Positions 45,234 through 56,980 are shown, counted from the first letter of the stretch. The stretch is 64,000 nucleotides of DNA from Aphanomyces cochlioides (GCA_019828595.1 JAHQRK010000006.1:2108001-2172000); one strand, 5' to 3'. The notes: a model not told the origin generated them from the letters alone. Numbers and translations: made by a program.

Positions 45234-46523
45234 ATGCCTAAGGAGAAGAAAGCTGGCGGCAAACCAAAGCGAGCCTGTGCGCTTGAAAAGCAATTGGCGT
45301 ATGATGCCACGCCCAAGTACAAGAACAAAGCGTCGAGAAACGATGACTCTGGCGACTCGGAAGACGATGGAGATGACTATGTCCCTCGCAAACTCACCAG
45401 CAAAACGCTGGCCATGGCCCGCGCTCAACAGGCTGAAGAAAGCGAAGCTCTTTTCCGAAAGCAACAAGCCAAAGCAGCTGCCAATATCCCAGCCAAGATG
45501 AGCAAGATGGATATTGACAGCGATGACAGTGAAGACGACGATGACGACGATAGTGGCTTTAACGATATGGATGACGATGAAGAGGAACTTGTGCGACTCC
45601 AAGATGGCTACGTTGAAGATGTTGAGATTTGCGAAGAAGACGAACAAGTCCTCGCCAATTTCTTGATTGGTGCTCCTGAACGCCGCAACTTGGCTGATAT
45701 TATCATGAGCAAGATCCATGAAAAGGAAGCTCAAGGTGAAGATGCCGACATGGGCGCTGAACCAGCTGGTCCTTCGTTCGACCCCAAGATCATTGAAGTG
45801 TACACTGGCGTCGGCAAAATTCTTCAGCGATACACAAGCGGCAAGCTTCCCAAAGCGTTCAAGATCATTCCTTCTCTCAGCTACTGGGAAGATATTTTGT
45901 GGATGACGCAGCCTGAAAAGTGGTCGCCGCATGCCATGCGTGCTGCCACTCGTCTTTTTGCTTCCAACTTGAACCCAAAGATGGCCCAGCGCTTCTTCAA
46001 TATCTTCTTGCTTGAGCATTGCCGCCAAGACATTCGTGACAACAAACGCCTCAACTTCCATCTCTACATGGCTCTCAAGAAGGCACTGTACAAACCCCAA
46101 GCTTTCTACAAAGGCATCATCCTTCCCCTGGCCGAGTCGCAAAACTGCTCGATCCGAGAAGCCGTCATTATTGGCTCCGCCTTGGCGAAGGTGTCGGTAC
46201 CGGTGATCCATTCTGCCGCGACACTCATGAAATTGGCGGAAATGCCCTACTCGGGTGCCAACTCGGTCTTTATCAAGATCCTTCTCAACAAGAAGTACAG
46301 TCTCCCGACCCGTGTCATCGATGCCCTCGCGACGCACTTTGAAGGCTTCATTGATGACACGCGTGAAATGCCCGTCTTGTGGCATCAAGCTCTGCTGGCC
46401 TTTGTCGAGCGGTACAAGAACGACATCTCGAAGGAACACCGAGAACGATTCAAAGTGCTCTTCAAGACACACGTCCATCATCAAATGACGCCGCTTGCAC
46501 GAAGGGAATTGTTTAACGAATAA
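45234..46523 (+). CDS. Bystin (Enp1 homolog)
   Basis: A single exon of 429 residues. The N-terminus is Lys-rich, then an acidic low-complexity stretch (DIDSDDSEDDDDDDSG). The conserved bystin domain fills the C-terminal two thirds: KIIEVYTGVGKILQRYTSGK, LPKAFKIIPSLSYWEDIL, WSPHAMRAATRLFASNLN, FNIFLLEHCRQDI, LNFHLYMALKKALYKPQAFY, and ALATHFEGF near the end. Bystin/Enp1 is a nucleolar factor of late 40S pre-ribosome assembly and export. Length agrees with the family. No introns. Confidence 0.93.
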   Translation: MPKEKKAGGKPKRACALEKQLAYDATPKYKNKASRNDDSGDSEDDGDDYVPRKLTSKTLAMARAQQAEESEALFRKQQAKAAANIPAKMSKMDIDSDDSEDDDDDDSGFNDMDDDEEELVRLQDGYVEDVEICEEDEQVLANFLIGAPERRNLADIIMSKIHEKEAQGEDADMGAEPAGPSFDPKIIEVYTGVGKILQRYTSGKLPKAFKIIPSLSYWEDILWMTQPEKWSPHAMRAATRLFASNLNPKMAQRFFNIFLLEHCRQDIRDNKRLNFHLYMALKKALYKPQAFYKGIILPLAESQNCSIREAVIIGSALAKVSVPVIHSAATLMKLAEMPYSGANSVFIKILLNKKYSLPTRVIDALATHFEGFIDDTREMPVLWHQALLAFVERYKNDISKEHRERFKVLFKTHVHHQMTPLARRELFNE

Positions 46524-47238
46524 ATCGTAATATAGAAGATCAAACACACTCCCTCCATGGCTCACGAAGAGAGAAAGGATCACGACCCAAAGACATGCCC
46601 GTCTCTCCATTCCGTCCACGTACACTGTACAAACCAAGACCGCACATCGCGTACTGACGAAGATAAAGCGCCACCTCGTCCCTTGTCGGCTCGTGATCTC
46701 TCTGCATACTTACCGTTGAAAGGTCGTTGGTCGCCGCAGCAATAGTAGACACGTCAAAGTGAAATCCGCTGGTGTCCGTCTTGGAATCTATACTTTCTCA
46801 CGAGAAGTTGATTTTGACCCCGCTTGGAGTCGGTGGATCGTGCTGTTCACATGACTTTGCGTCTTTCCTTTGCTATCATCTTACCCCTGGAGCAAAGCTT
46901 GTCGCAAGAGTAGACACCCAGGCGGCGCTTCAGGCGGGAAAACACTCGTCCTTGATAGGATAGATTCTACACATCCTTGGTCGTAGAATGGCCTTAAACC
47001 CAGCTTGAGTCGCCAGAACGAAGCACATTGTTCGAGATCGAGTCGAGTTCGTCGGCCGTCATCTTGGTCTTGAAGTAAGGTTGTCCGGAATGACAATCGA
47101 AGTTTTTCGCCAAAATTCACTTGGTATTTGTATACTTAACTTCGATTGAAGTCGAAGTTTTGGGCATTTCGAAGGCGAAAGCTCAGTCATGAAGAGTATC
47201 TCGGCGTGAGGAGGTAAGAATCTCGCAGTCGGCTAAAG
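46524..47238. other. Intergenic region with possible fragments
   Basis: No gene can be supported. On the minus strand near 46700-46790 a short piece reads SKTDTSGFHFDVSTIAAATN before a consensus donor (GTAAGT), and may be an exon or a relic. Another frame at 46881-47120 is open but unrecognised. An inverted TTCGATTGAAGTCGAA lies near 47143. Confidence 0.3.
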
Positions 47239-48681
47239 ATGGATGGGAACCGCGTGCGCTCGTCCAGCGCTCATTTATACAGCGTCTCTGGGCAACACAC
47301 GGCAGAGACGCACAAAGCAAAGATGAACACAGTCCCCTCTGACGGCCCGACGACAGACGGCCAGGACCCGGGTGATATCCAAGCGGCACCAACACCACTG
47401 TCTGTGCACACGCCCGCGGCAGCGTCGCTCGTCGAGAGCAGCAATCGGAGCTTGGATGATACGATGGTCTGGTCCACATGCACTCCAACGGAAGTCGCGC
47501 AAAGCGCTACCATTGTCGAGAGCACCGAACAGAACATTCTCTCCCGCATCTCGACATTGTCGGTCTTGCGCGATCAAGGATTTATTGACGAAGAAGAGTT
47601 CCAGAGGCGGAAGAAAGCAATCATTGATGAATTGACATTCCCGTCGTCGAATGGAAACAGCACACGACGCCACAATGCGTTCCAAATGACGAATGGCTTG
47701 CCTCTCATTATTCCTCACGCGCCAAACTTTGACGGTCTTGACGTCGAACAAGCCATTCGCCATACGTTCAACTATGAAACGCGTCGATGGGAGACTTCTC
47801 AAGTGCACAAAAGCTCGCGCTCACGACGCTAACTTGGTTTGTAGGTCTGTGTCATCTTGGACGAAACGCCATTTGCCAAAGGTAGCCTTCGCGTCGTCTA
47901 CCACATGCGAGAAGCATCGCAACCTAACGATGAGACCTACGTCGCCAAGCTCGCGATCGATCCTGACGAAGATCCACAGACGTACTTTCGAGACATTGAA
48001 CTCCAAGCGCACTGTGCTCACTACGCTCGGCTCTACAATGAGTACAAGCCGCCCAAGCGGATCGAGTTCATCCAAGCGTGGGTCTTAGAGCTCACCAAGC
48101 GCAATGGCGCGCTCTGTGCTGTTGAGCGGTACATCCCTGGCGACTATCGCAAACACAACAACAACTTTGGCAGCGTGAGCGACGAAGAACGCAACACACC
48201 GCAGGCCTTCTCCCATTTTACTTATGAAGCATCCCATCATGAACTCCTCGCTGTTGATATCCAAGGCGTCGGCGATCTCTACACGGATCCACAGGTATCT
48301 CCAAGCCCGTCGTCCTTCTTGGCATGCTTCTCCATCTCGCTGTAGATCCATACACTCAATGGCCACGACTTTGGCAAAGGCAATCTTGGCGTCTTGGGCT
48401 TCAAGAAGTTTTTAGCATCCCATCGATGCAATTCTATCTGCACGTACCTGAAGTTGCCGCCTGTGAACCCGAAGGCTAACTCGGCCGACCAAGGCACGGT
48501 GCCCGTCCAGCGCTTGATGAACTCGGACAAGATCCAAGCGGCGCGCTTTGAGTCGAAACATTACTACGAACACGCGCCGATGCTGAAGAAATACATCGCG
48601 CAATGTCGGGATGACGAACAGACGACCAAACAGACAACGAACGAACGATCGTGTGCAATGTGTGGATGTTCCATTCAATAA
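47239..48681 (+). CDS. Alpha-kinase (eEF2K-like) with SHOCT-like N-terminal segment
   Basis: Three exons (47239-47802, 47845-48294, 48346-48681) close in frame at 449 residues. The C-terminal half is an alpha-kinase domain of the eEF2K/MHCK type: FAKGSLRVVYHM, DETYVAKLAID with the ATP-binding Lys, AFSHFTYEASHHELLAVDIQ, GVGDLYTDPQIHT, and GKGNLGVLGFKKFLASHRCN with the GxGxxG-like loop. Alpha-kinases are atypical Ser/Thr kinases acting on helical or elongation-factor substrates. Around residue 110 the motif LRDQGFIDEEEFQRRKKAII resembles a SHOCT domain, a short oligomerisation helix. No calmodulin-binding or SEL1 repeats are seen, so it is not a full eEF2K. Start: the first ATG; Met29 is an alternative. 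Confidence 0.82.
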
Positions 48682-48688
48682 GAGATGG

Positions 48689-50153
48689 CTAGTGCATGTG
48701 GGCTTTTTGTGTCAGTCGTTGCATGTCTTGGTCCAGCGTGTCGGCAAAGACGGCCATGGAGAAGCGACTCGTGGCGCGGCGGACACCAGCCGCACCCATC
48801 GCATCTGCCTTGGCCTTGGGCTCCGTCACGAGTTGGAACATGGGTTTGCCAAACGCAGCAGGTTCAGGGTCGCAGAGAAAGCCCGTTTCCTTGTCAACGA
48901 TGGATTCAAGAGGACCACCAGAGTTGACTGCAATCACAGGCGTGCCTGACACCATTGCTTCCACGGGAACAATCCCGAAATGCTCGAGACTTGGCGTGTA
49001 CAGTACGGCACGAGCGCGCCAGAGCAGCGCGAGCTTGGTGGACTCCGGAATCGACTTGAGAAACGTCACGTGGTCTTTCAAGCGCGCCTCCACAACCAAC
49101 TTTGAGAGTTCAGCGAAATGCTCGACGTTTTCAGCGTTGAGTGGATCGTAGCCGCCTGCAAGGACAAGGTGAATGGAGGCAAAGGTGGACTCTGGCACTT
49201 GCTCCTTGAGCCAAGCGAGGGCATGCACAGCCAGCGCGATGTTCTTCTTGCGTTCAAAGCGATTGAGCGACACGAATAGACATGGAAACGATACTGCGTG
49301 CTTCAGCTCTGGAGAATCAACCGTCGGAAGCACGGACGGCCGCGCAAAGGTTGAGAGCTCGACGGGAGGATACAAAATGCTCAGTTGGCGCGCGGGCAGC
49401 GATGGAAATGCTGACTTGAACACGGAGGCGGTAAACTTGCTGTTGACGACCATCGTGTCGGCAGCACCTACACAGTACAGATCAGCATGAAAGAGGTAGC
49501 GAGATGGTACATGTCGTGGTTTCCTCAATCGAGTCGAGGGGAAGACGGTAGAGTCGTTTGAGCAACGATCGCCGATCCGTGCAGAGGAGTTTGTCGGGGT
49601 AGTGGCCATAAAAGTAGACCGGCTTGCCGAAATAGGCGCGGAGTAGAGGAATGGGCAGCGAGACTTGATCGAGGAAGAAGATGTCGGTATCCCATTGTCC
49701 AAGGAAGAGTCGCAGCGTGATATACACCATCCGAAGGAAGGCGCAGAACGCATACAATCTGCCAAAGATTGTTCGAGGAAGAAAGTCGCCGTAGACCACG
49801 ATCCACTTGGCAAGAGGACCATCTCCTTTGGTTTCACCGAAACAGTGGTTGACGTCATGATGCGACGTAAAGATGTGGACTTCATACCCCTTTTGCTGGA
49901 GCGCCACCGCGCAATTCACGATCAAGTTCTCAGCGCCGCCAATGCCAAGATCAGGGTGGAGAAACGTCACCTTCTTCTTCTTGTCTTCTTTAGATGGCGT
50001 TCCTGAAGGAGAAATGGATCGAAACGAGCCATAGATGAGCCCAAAGATCAGCCACGCAAGCGGCACGACTGCAAGTGCTGCGACCAGCACCAGAACCATG
50101 ACCATCTTAAGTGCGTCCCCAAACAAGAAATTATTTGTTCTGTGTCCTGTCAT
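48689..50153 (-). CDS. ALG2: ALG2 alpha-1,3/1,6-mannosyltransferase
   Basis: Two exons (49511-50153, 48689-49467; intron 43 nt) close in frame at 473 residues. An N-terminal membrane helix (MVLVLVAALAVVPLAWLIFG) precedes a GT4/GT-B glycosyltransferase: FLHPDLGIGGAENLIVNCAV, the donor-site region LFVSLNRFERKKNIALAVHA, and the E-x7-E motif SLEHFGIVPVEAMVSGTPVI. ALG2 adds the second and third mannoses to the lipid-linked oligosaccharide on the cytosolic ER face. The hydrophobic anchor fits ER attachment. The stop is 8 bp from the stop of the convergent alpha-kinase gene. Confidence 0.9.
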
Positions 50154-50280
50154 ACTTCCACCTACGTCCAAGACGACAGCGATTTTCTGAGATTTGACTT
50201 GTATGTAGCGTTCGTCGTGCCGTTAGGGCGGACGTGAGCTATGCGCAGGGTCACGGCATGAGCGTGCAGTCGCTGCAAGC

Positions 50281-50838
50281 TTGTTTCAGGATAAGCAGGA
50301 CATGTATCTTCATCTCACTGTGAGGGCAGCGACGTTCAGCCTATATGAGCAATCCAAAGTCCTCACTCGCAGGCGCATTGCAACGAAGATGGGCTTCCCA
50401 TCCATTGCATCAATGAATGGCTATTTAGTTGGCGCGCAGTCGACTCCAGAGTGCACTCTCACAACGTCAAGTCACCATCTTTGACTGGATTGATGCAAGG
50501 ATCAACCAGCAGTTCGTGTCCATAAAAAGAGCATGGTAGGTCCAGCAGGATGAAATGAAAGCGCACAATAGGTCCTCGGATCAGCGTCGGGAAGCGCCAT
50601 CGACCGCCTTGTCGCCTTGGATCTTCTTGATTTACCTCGAATACGCCTGTCATTCGAACTTCGATATGAAAATTTCCAAGAAGTGATACTCACAAGAATG
50701 CACCCTTGGAAAATTTTCACGATTGCTCCTGAAGTAAGAAGGCTATGCAATTGCTTGAAGGATATGCCAGCAGAGAAGACAGCGATGTGTGTCATAGACG
50801 ACTGCATCTACTCCTCTTGCATACCCGCTGAAGCCTGA
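50281..50838. other. Possible unidentified gene fragment
   Basis: Both strands look partly coding. On the minus strand a piece at 50459-50653 reads RWRFPTLIRGPIVRFHFILL followed by DLPCSFYGHELLVDP. On the plus strand 50617-50838 reads DLPRIRLSFELRYENFQEV. I could not build a complete gene on either strand. It may be a relic or a short gene with missed introns; no family is recognised. Confidence 0.25.
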
Positions 50839-50950
50839 ACGGACGACCAGAGCTGCTGTCTCATTAAACAAGAAAATTAAATTGATATTGACTTATTATA
50901 CTTGATGTTTGTATTGAAAATAGGCATCAAATAAAAACTATAGAGACACT

Positions 50951-50990
50951 AATGATTGGTCGAAACTATTTGTTTAATTTTCTGATTGGT
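50951..50990 (-). promoter_or_regulatory. Two ATTGG (reverse CCAAT) boxes
   Basis: TGATTGG occurs near 50953 and near 50983, 110-150 bp before the PDZ-like gene start. Confidence 0.4.
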
Positions 50991-51097
50991 TAAAGCGTGA
51001 TTTTTATTGTTTTATTTTTAAATAATTGACCAACAAGACGAGAGAGGTGAGATTTCGACTTGGACGTTACACATTTTACCATCGAGAGAGCATTGGA

Positions 51098-52105
51098 ATG
51101 TCGGAACCAAGCAGCAGCCAAGTCCATCAAGCCCCACCACAAGCTCCAGCTCATGAGGGATCGCTACCGAGACAGCCACTTGAGTTCCGAGACTCGGAGG
51201 ACTCTCTGGACATCGACTCGGAGAGATCGTTCGATGTCGATGAGGAGAGCTATGCGTCGGCGTGTGAAGAACATGAGGAAGAAAGTGCAGACGTAGCCGC
51301 ATCACCTGTCACGTCTCCGCGAGGGATTCCAAGTGCACTACCCCCTTTGTCGAATGTACACATTTCCTCAAGTGAGACCGTCCCACCGGCTAGGCCAGTG
51401 TATTGTGATGTGGGTGATGTGGACAATCGTGTGTCAACAGTGACGACGAATGCACCCCGACAAGCAAGTTGCTCGACCTTTTTCCTCGGCGAGGAGGCAC
51501 AAACGTGGATTGATGTCAACTGGATGGGTGAACCTCTCGGCTTGGAGTTACAGCGATTCAAGACCAGAGATGCATCAACCGTTGACATTGTCTGGAGGGA
51601 AGGCTCAGTCGGACTCACCTTTGGCATTGAGCAAGCAACTCGTCAAGTTGTTGTCAAACGATCGTCGCGAAACGAACGTGATGTTTCTCCAGGCTACATC
51701 CTCTTTGCTGCGAATGGACAACAAGTCGTGGAAAGCAACTTTGATTCGACGATGCAAACCCTCAAAGCGGGACATGATGCTGGTCGAAGTCAACTGCTTC
51801 AATTCAAGCCACCGCCTGCCTCACCAATTGTTAAAGCTGTAGATCCCCGAAGTGTCCTTGGCCGTGCTGGCGTTGATCATTCATATGAGCTCAAGGCAAT
51901 CAACGGCATCCAAACGAGATATCTCTCGTTGGAGCAGATTTCTATCATGATGCGAAATGCTGTCAAGCCATGCGTACTACACTTTGCATTGAGCGATGAC
52001 GCTGAAGAACTTCAGCGACTTCAAAACGCGGCAATTACTTCCAACAGATATGCGAACGCAACAACTCTGGCAGCTACAGCTGTGTTTGCCGCGGTGTGTA
52101 TTTAA
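51098..52105 (+). CDS. Unknown protein with PDZ-like region
   Basis: A single exon of 335 residues. The first 120 residues are acidic and disordered (DSEDSLDIDSERSFDVDEES). Residues about 145-240 contain a possible PDZ fold: GLTFGIEQATRQVVVKRSS, then VSPGYILFAANGQQVVESNF and a helix with TMQTLKAG. A second similar stretch follows (DPRSVLGRAGVDHSYELKAI). The C-terminus ends with a short hydrophobic segment (TTLAATAVFAAVC). PDZ domains bind C-terminal peptides. The start is the second ATG of the open frame and follows the CCAAT boxes. Family assignment is tentative. Confidence 0.6.
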   Translation: MSEPSSSQVHQAPPQAPAHEGSLPRQPLEFRDSEDSLDIDSERSFDVDEESYASACEEHEEESADVAASPVTSPRGIPSALPPLSNVHISSSETVPPARPVYCDVGDVDNRVSTVTTNAPRQASCSTFFLGEEAQTWIDVNWMGEPLGLELQRFKTRDASTVDIVWREGSVGLTFGIEQATRQVVVKRSSRNERDVSPGYILFAANGQQVVESNFDSTMQTLKAGHDAGRSQLLQFKPPPASPIVKAVDPRSVLGRAGVDHSYELKAINGIQTRYLSLEQISIMMRNAVKPCVLHFALSDDAEELQRLQNAAITSNRYANATTLAATAVFAAVCI

Positions 52106-52121
52106 TAAAGGGCTTCAGACC

Positions 52122-53319
52122 TTACGGAGATTTCTTCTTGAATGCTGACGGGCAAATGTCGTTGATGGAGCACTCAGCACACTTGGGATTCACTGGGAGA
52201 CAAATCTGCTGACCAAATCCAACGAGGAGCATGTTGATGTCATTCCAATGCTCGTATGGAAGCCACTCCTCCAGTTCCTGCAGCAAATGAGTTATTGCAG
52301 TCTTTCCCACATCAACATACGCGCCGAGTCTTCTCAGGGTCTTGGCTCTTTCCATTCTTGCTCCATGTATGTGCCCATCCAAGCCGATTGGAAATCCGGT
52401 GGACATGGACATCAACGCATATACCTACGGTGCTACCAAGGATTAGTTCATGAAGCGTGCTTTGGCATACTTTTCCCACGCGCACGACATTGTCAAATGA
52501 GCCATCTTGGGACCGACGCCAGGCAATGCAACAAGCTCATCATACGTAGGAGGAATATCGGATCCATACTTTTCCTGAAGGATGGCGCCTACGAAAACGT
52601 CAGGGTGCAAGCCATGTAATGCTCATGCGCACAGGTTTGTTTGATATACTTGGCCTTGTTGTTGAAAAAGCCCACCGGACGCAAGATATTGGCAAGTTCT
52701 TTTTCGTCAATTTCTAGCATGCTATCGATTGTCAGACCTGTTGGAAGATGAACCCCCATAATAAACACAGAATTGGAGTACCATGAGCACGTAGCCGACC
52801 CATGGCTGCAGCAGTGACAGGATCTTTAGTTTGACTACTTAGCATACAAGCAACAAGGACATGGAAGCGTCGAACTGGAGGATCCAGTGTCAAGTCATTG
52901 AAAGTCTGTGAGGCTGATGAGTTGCGTCAAGTCGACTTGCTTACCTCGCATCCTTCCGAGTCAACGGCTGCAGGATGCTCTCCTCGCATGGTTTTGATTT
53001 TATCCCAAATCAGCTTCCAGTTCTCTGGCTCTCGTTTGGCACGCTTAGCTGGAGTCGCAGATAGCTCACTGCTAATTTCCGCCTTCACGTCATTCTCGAG
53101 CTTGATCGGAGTCATCATGTGGCTCAAGATCTCTTGCTTGACATCGGACACTGGCTCTGCTTTCACATGCTTATCCTCTTTCACTTGTTCAGCTTTACGT
53201 GAGCGTTTCAATGGTGACTTCACCGCTGCTACTTGCTTGGCTTTTGTCGCCACAGATTGCCTTTGCTTGGGCACAATCTGCGCCGTCTTCTGGAGGAGAT
53301 TATGGCTGCGCAAGTGCAT
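52122..53319 (-). CDS. NTH1: Endonuclease III-like DNA glycosylase (NTH1)
   Basis: Six exons (52945-53319, 52782-52905, 52633-52737, 52471-52588, 52321-52432, 52122-52277) with 38-44 nt introns close in frame at 329 residues. Domain landmarks: [30 protein letters not shown], the helix-hairpin-helix [14 protein letters not shown] with the catalytic Lys, [14 protein letters not shown] with the catalytic Asp, and the [4Fe-4S] cluster motif C-x6-C-x2-C-x5-C in [23 protein letters not shown]1 removes oxidised pyrimidines and nicks the abasic site in base excision repair. The N-terminal 90 residues are Lys-rich, suiting nuclear or mitochondrial import. It converges with the PDZ-like gene, 16 bp between stops. 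Confidence 0.93.
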
Positions 53320-53784
53320 CGGCGCCGCTTTGATTGCCGAATTCCATTGGTTATCGTATAATCTGATATTCAGATAAAATAGAAAGATAGAGGTTAGGTT
53401 TCAACAACAATAACTGTTGATTTCTTTCAATAAATTGTTTTATTTGGACAAAAAATAGATGATTGTATTGGACCCTTATCAATATATTGTGATGTCAGAT
53501 TTGAGCATGGCAGCGGTCCAAATGGAGATGGACAGTTGTAGAGTCTTCATGAGGAGATTCAGATGGTCCTGATTGATGCGGCGAAGGAATCGTTCGCCAA
53601 GTGACAGGCAGACACTAGAGAGCATACTCCGGCTCAAATTTCATGCAGGATAGAGAATTTCCGTTGGGGCTAAAAATAGTCTTCCTCGAAACCCACGTCG
53701 CCACATGGACGTGTGTAGAATCGCAACACCGTCGGGCATCAACTCAGCCGCGAGTGGCATTTTGAATTGTTCCCACGATCAATC
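53320..53784. other. Intergenic region, no gene seen
   Basis: Lies between two divergent starts (NTH1 and a small hypothetical gene). AT-rich; no motif stands out. Confidence 0.4.
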
Positions 53785-54084
53785 ATGCCTCTCGCGACGC
53801 TCTCCTGCTCCAAAGATATGCGAAACGCACTGAAGTTACAATTCTCACAAGTCCACCGACGGAATACACTCGAAGACGACTCGACACAGCCATCCAAGTC
53901 TCGGTTCATGCGCAAGCTCGAAAATGTTCAAGCCACGCTAGGTAGAGAGGTCGTTGTCACTCGACAAACACGTGCCAACACGCTTCCCAAGCTGAACAAA
54001 CGCAACGGAGCCGAAATCGTCATCCCAAATCGAGGCCGTAGCTGCACAGCGCCATTGCCATTCCAATCGCCGTCCCTTATCTAA
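53785..54084 (+). CDS. Small hypothetical protein
   Basis: A single open frame of 99 residues, MPLATLSCSKDMRNALKLQF to the end FQSPSLI. It is rich in Arg, Thr and Asn, basic, without membrane segments or known motifs. No introns. It is kept because it fills the gap between divergent and convergent genes and has balanced composition, but it could be chance. Confidence 0.4.
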   Translation: MPLATLSCSKDMRNALKLQFSQVHRRNTLEDDSTQPSKSRFMRKLENVQATLGREVVVTRQTRANTLPKLNKRNGAEIVIPNRGRSCTAPLPFQSPSLI

Positions 54085-54136
54085 GTTATGTCATGGAGAG
54101 TCCTATCGTAAAATATATTATATCGCTCTATGCTAG

Positions 54137-55764
54137 TTATGGCTGATGCTCAACAAACGACCGCCTCGCTGCTGCGGGTGATGGCAGACATGGCGAACGT
54201 CGGTATTGTAGTCCTTTCATGGAAGACGAGGACTCGCCCAAAGCTTTCCAAACCTTTGAATGGTGGCGAATTCGTCGCTCAGCACGTCGTCGGTACCATT
54301 CGGTGAGAGGGACAAGGGCAAGGCAAAGAAGAATCGAAATCGTGTAAACGAGATCGAGGCTTCCAACGGCATTGGAGTAGACGACAGCCGGGATTTGAAG
54401 CAAGCTCACGATGGAGCCGCAGGAAAAAGTGAGGCCAACAATCTTGCCGAGGTTTGCAAGGCCGAAAATTTTGGCAGCAAAGGCAGATATAGCAGCATAG
54501 AGGAATGCTCGGAACCCAGTGAAGAGGACGAAGACCACCGATTGGAGCGAGAGGATTGGCACCATAGCGAGGCCATTGAATAAAACGCCAAGGCCAGTTG
54601 CAATGTGGAGCGAGACAGCAAGACCTTTCTTTTCCACGAAGAAGTCGATGAATGGAACGAAGAGAAAGCCTAGTGGCAGGATAAAGCTAAAGATCTTCGT
54701 GTAGAGGTAATCGCGGCTCGCGTCTCCATAATTCTACGAGCAAAGAGATAAGGAAAGGAACGCGAGGAGTAAATTTACCTCGAGCAGTTTGTTGTTCGTG
54801 CCAATGTACAAGTTCGCACGGAGAACGTGGATCGAGGAATACACCAGGAGGAATGCAAATTCGAAAGTGCGGACTTGCTTTCCCAAGGAAAAGGTCGCAA
54901 GCTCGTTGCTAGCTTGGCCAGTCTTGTACAGCTACAATACGAAAGTTAAATATGATGACAAAATAATACAAGGAGTACCTCAACAACTTCAGTAGTGTCT
55001 CGATGGTCCAAAAGTGCTTCTTCGGAAAGACTGCCATATTGCTCCACTGATTCGCGCATACTGTTACGACGTGCTCGAGGTTGAAGCAGTGGAGAATTGA
55101 AGGTCATATCAGTCGACGCGGTTGAATCAACTTGATCAGGGAGAAAGTTCTCATTAAAATGCCACAAGACGACCAACAATGCATAGACCCCAATTGAGAT
55201 GAATCCAAAGCCAAAAAAGAGGTCCTGTCGAGTAAATCCAAAGCTCGCATGGGCACCATACATGGCAAGTAGCATGACGCTGCTCGAATCAAACAAGCAA
55301 CTTATCGCGGCAAGGATAGCTGTTTGATGGGACATGATGAGAAAGCTTGCAGGATACGACGCCATCATTGTTATGCAACCTCCAATTGCGCACAACGTGT
55401 AGGCTGGAAGAAACACATCAAACGTCATGGAATCGGCAGCACCCATGAGAAACAAGCCTGAGATCTCGAGTATCGCAGCCAGGATAATCGAATATTTCGG
55501 ACCAAAAAAGTCCAAAATGCAGCCGACTGGAAGAGAGCTGATATTCACCGCGACGGACGCAATCGTGTAGATCATGTTGAGTCGACTGTCTTGATCGGCA
55601 CATCGCTCGTCAGGTGTCAGGCACAATTCTCCATATTGGTTTTCTTCCTGGAGGAGTAGAAGCATCGGCGCCCAGCCAAAGATTAATCCAGCGTAGAGAA
55701 TGTCCGTGACGAGCACAACGACGACGAGCGCGACAGCCAACGGTCGCACGGGTTCACCCTTCAT
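54137..55764 (-). CDS. Major facilitator superfamily transporter (SLC43-like)
   Basis: Three exons (54979-55764, 54779-54931, 54137-54733; introns 47 and 45 nt) close in frame at 511 residues. About eleven or twelve hydrophobic helices are visible, such as LAVALVVVVLVTDILYAGLI, GGCITMMASYPASFLI, LFFGFGFISIGVYALLVVLW and VVFVLFTGFRAFLYAAIS. The large central loop (LLQPRARRNSMRESVEQYGS) separates the two six-helix halves, as in MFS proteins. The N-terminal extracellular loop has paired Cys (ELCLTPDERCADQD). This layout resembles SLC43/FMP42 carriers of large neutral amino acids, but the substrate cannot be read from sequence. Confidence 0.75.
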
Positions 55765-55936
55765 GGCAATTTGAATTGTGATTGCATGAAGAACCTCCTG
55801 AACATTCACTGCAACATGGACTAGATACGGCAATTCGCTCAAAACCAACCAATCTCACGCAGAAAAGCACCAGTCGATGCCAAGTCCCACGCTGACTCAT
55901 CCATGGATTCGCTTAAATCAGTACTGAAGGTGGAGC

Positions 55937-56702
55937 ATGGATCGCACAATTCCAACTGATGGTGGGAAACCAGTCGCCAAATGTGAACTTCATGTCAACA
56001 TTTGTTCTGGATGACATGAACATGCGAGAGGACACACACAAACGTGGCCAGCCGACAACCCATGCGGGGTTTTTGTCGCGCGCAGGCTCGATCAGGCGCG
56101 ATCAGCCGCAGGACTATCACTGGTGTGCACAGCTTCCTGTGGCTTGTCTGGATCGTCCTTGGAAACAACTGAAATAGCTGAGCTGTTTCATTGCAATCGT
56201 GAATGTTGGAGAATATTCATGAATACCTCGGCATCGTCATGGCATGGAACACCGCCTTCTTGAGTGCCTGAGATCTCAGCGCCATGGAGAAATTAGTACC
56301 GACTGCCGGATTGAGACTGGCCCGCTATTTGAGCATTGTGCCAGTGCATACACAGTTGAGAACTTGGAAATTGTCAAGAAATCCAAAAATGATATTTTCT
56401 CCAGTATTGGAACTTCGAGTTCAACGCACTCTCCCTCAAGCAAGGCTAAAGAAAAGTCAAGCCAACTAGATCGGAAAGGCTCCACCAAACTGGAATTCAT
56501 TGCGAGTGCGGCTTTAACATCCCTCGGGCAACTTGCCAGTCATCGACACCAGCAAGTTGAATTTGCCCAGTGCCCAAGCTCGGCACGACCTGGCAGACAA
56601 AGGATGCAATTTGGAGATGACCAGCTTCATCATTCTTCTCATGGACCTCGTTCACTTCAAAACATCAAGAATATGGTCAAAGTGGACAGACTGCTAGAAT
56701 GA
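55937..56702 (+). CDS. Hypothetical gene, structure unresolved
   Basis: The most protein-like frame is 56244-56702 (152 codons, no ATG required): KKSKNDIFSSIGTSSSTHSP, SSKAKEKSSQLDRKGSTKLE, ending NIKNMVKVDRLLE. It is Ser/Lys-rich. An upstream ATG at 55937 starts MDRTIPTDGGKPVAKCELH and could join by short introns through a piece ending DYHWCAQLPVACLDRPW. I could not find a splice pattern that closes in frame. No family recognised. Confidence 0.35.
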
Positions 56703-56980
56703 AGCCCTACAAAGTGGATCGCGATCAATGCCCCTAAATTTATTTATGCGTTCAAACCATCTCTTCAAGCGTCAGCGGGGCACAAAGGTTGACTTCGTCA
56801 AAGCTCCTAATTATCCTTGTCACTTTATTGACTACAAAGCCATGGAAAAACAGCTTATAAATTGAGAGAAACAGTTTATAAAACATAAGGTGTTTAACTT
56901 CCATGACTCGGCGGCTTTCAGATTAGAACCTGCTTCATATACCTAGACTTGATAGTGTATCAGCTCTGCGATTAAATTTT

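Noticed and set aside
45126..46637. 503-codon open frame on the minus strand
   Set aside because: It is antisense to bystin, whose protein is clearly conserved; the frame has no recognisable domain and runs through the bidirectional promoter.
46557..46745. Plus-strand 62-codon frame as a gene
   Set aside because: Composition is unremarkable, and it overlaps equally plausible minus-strand sequence.
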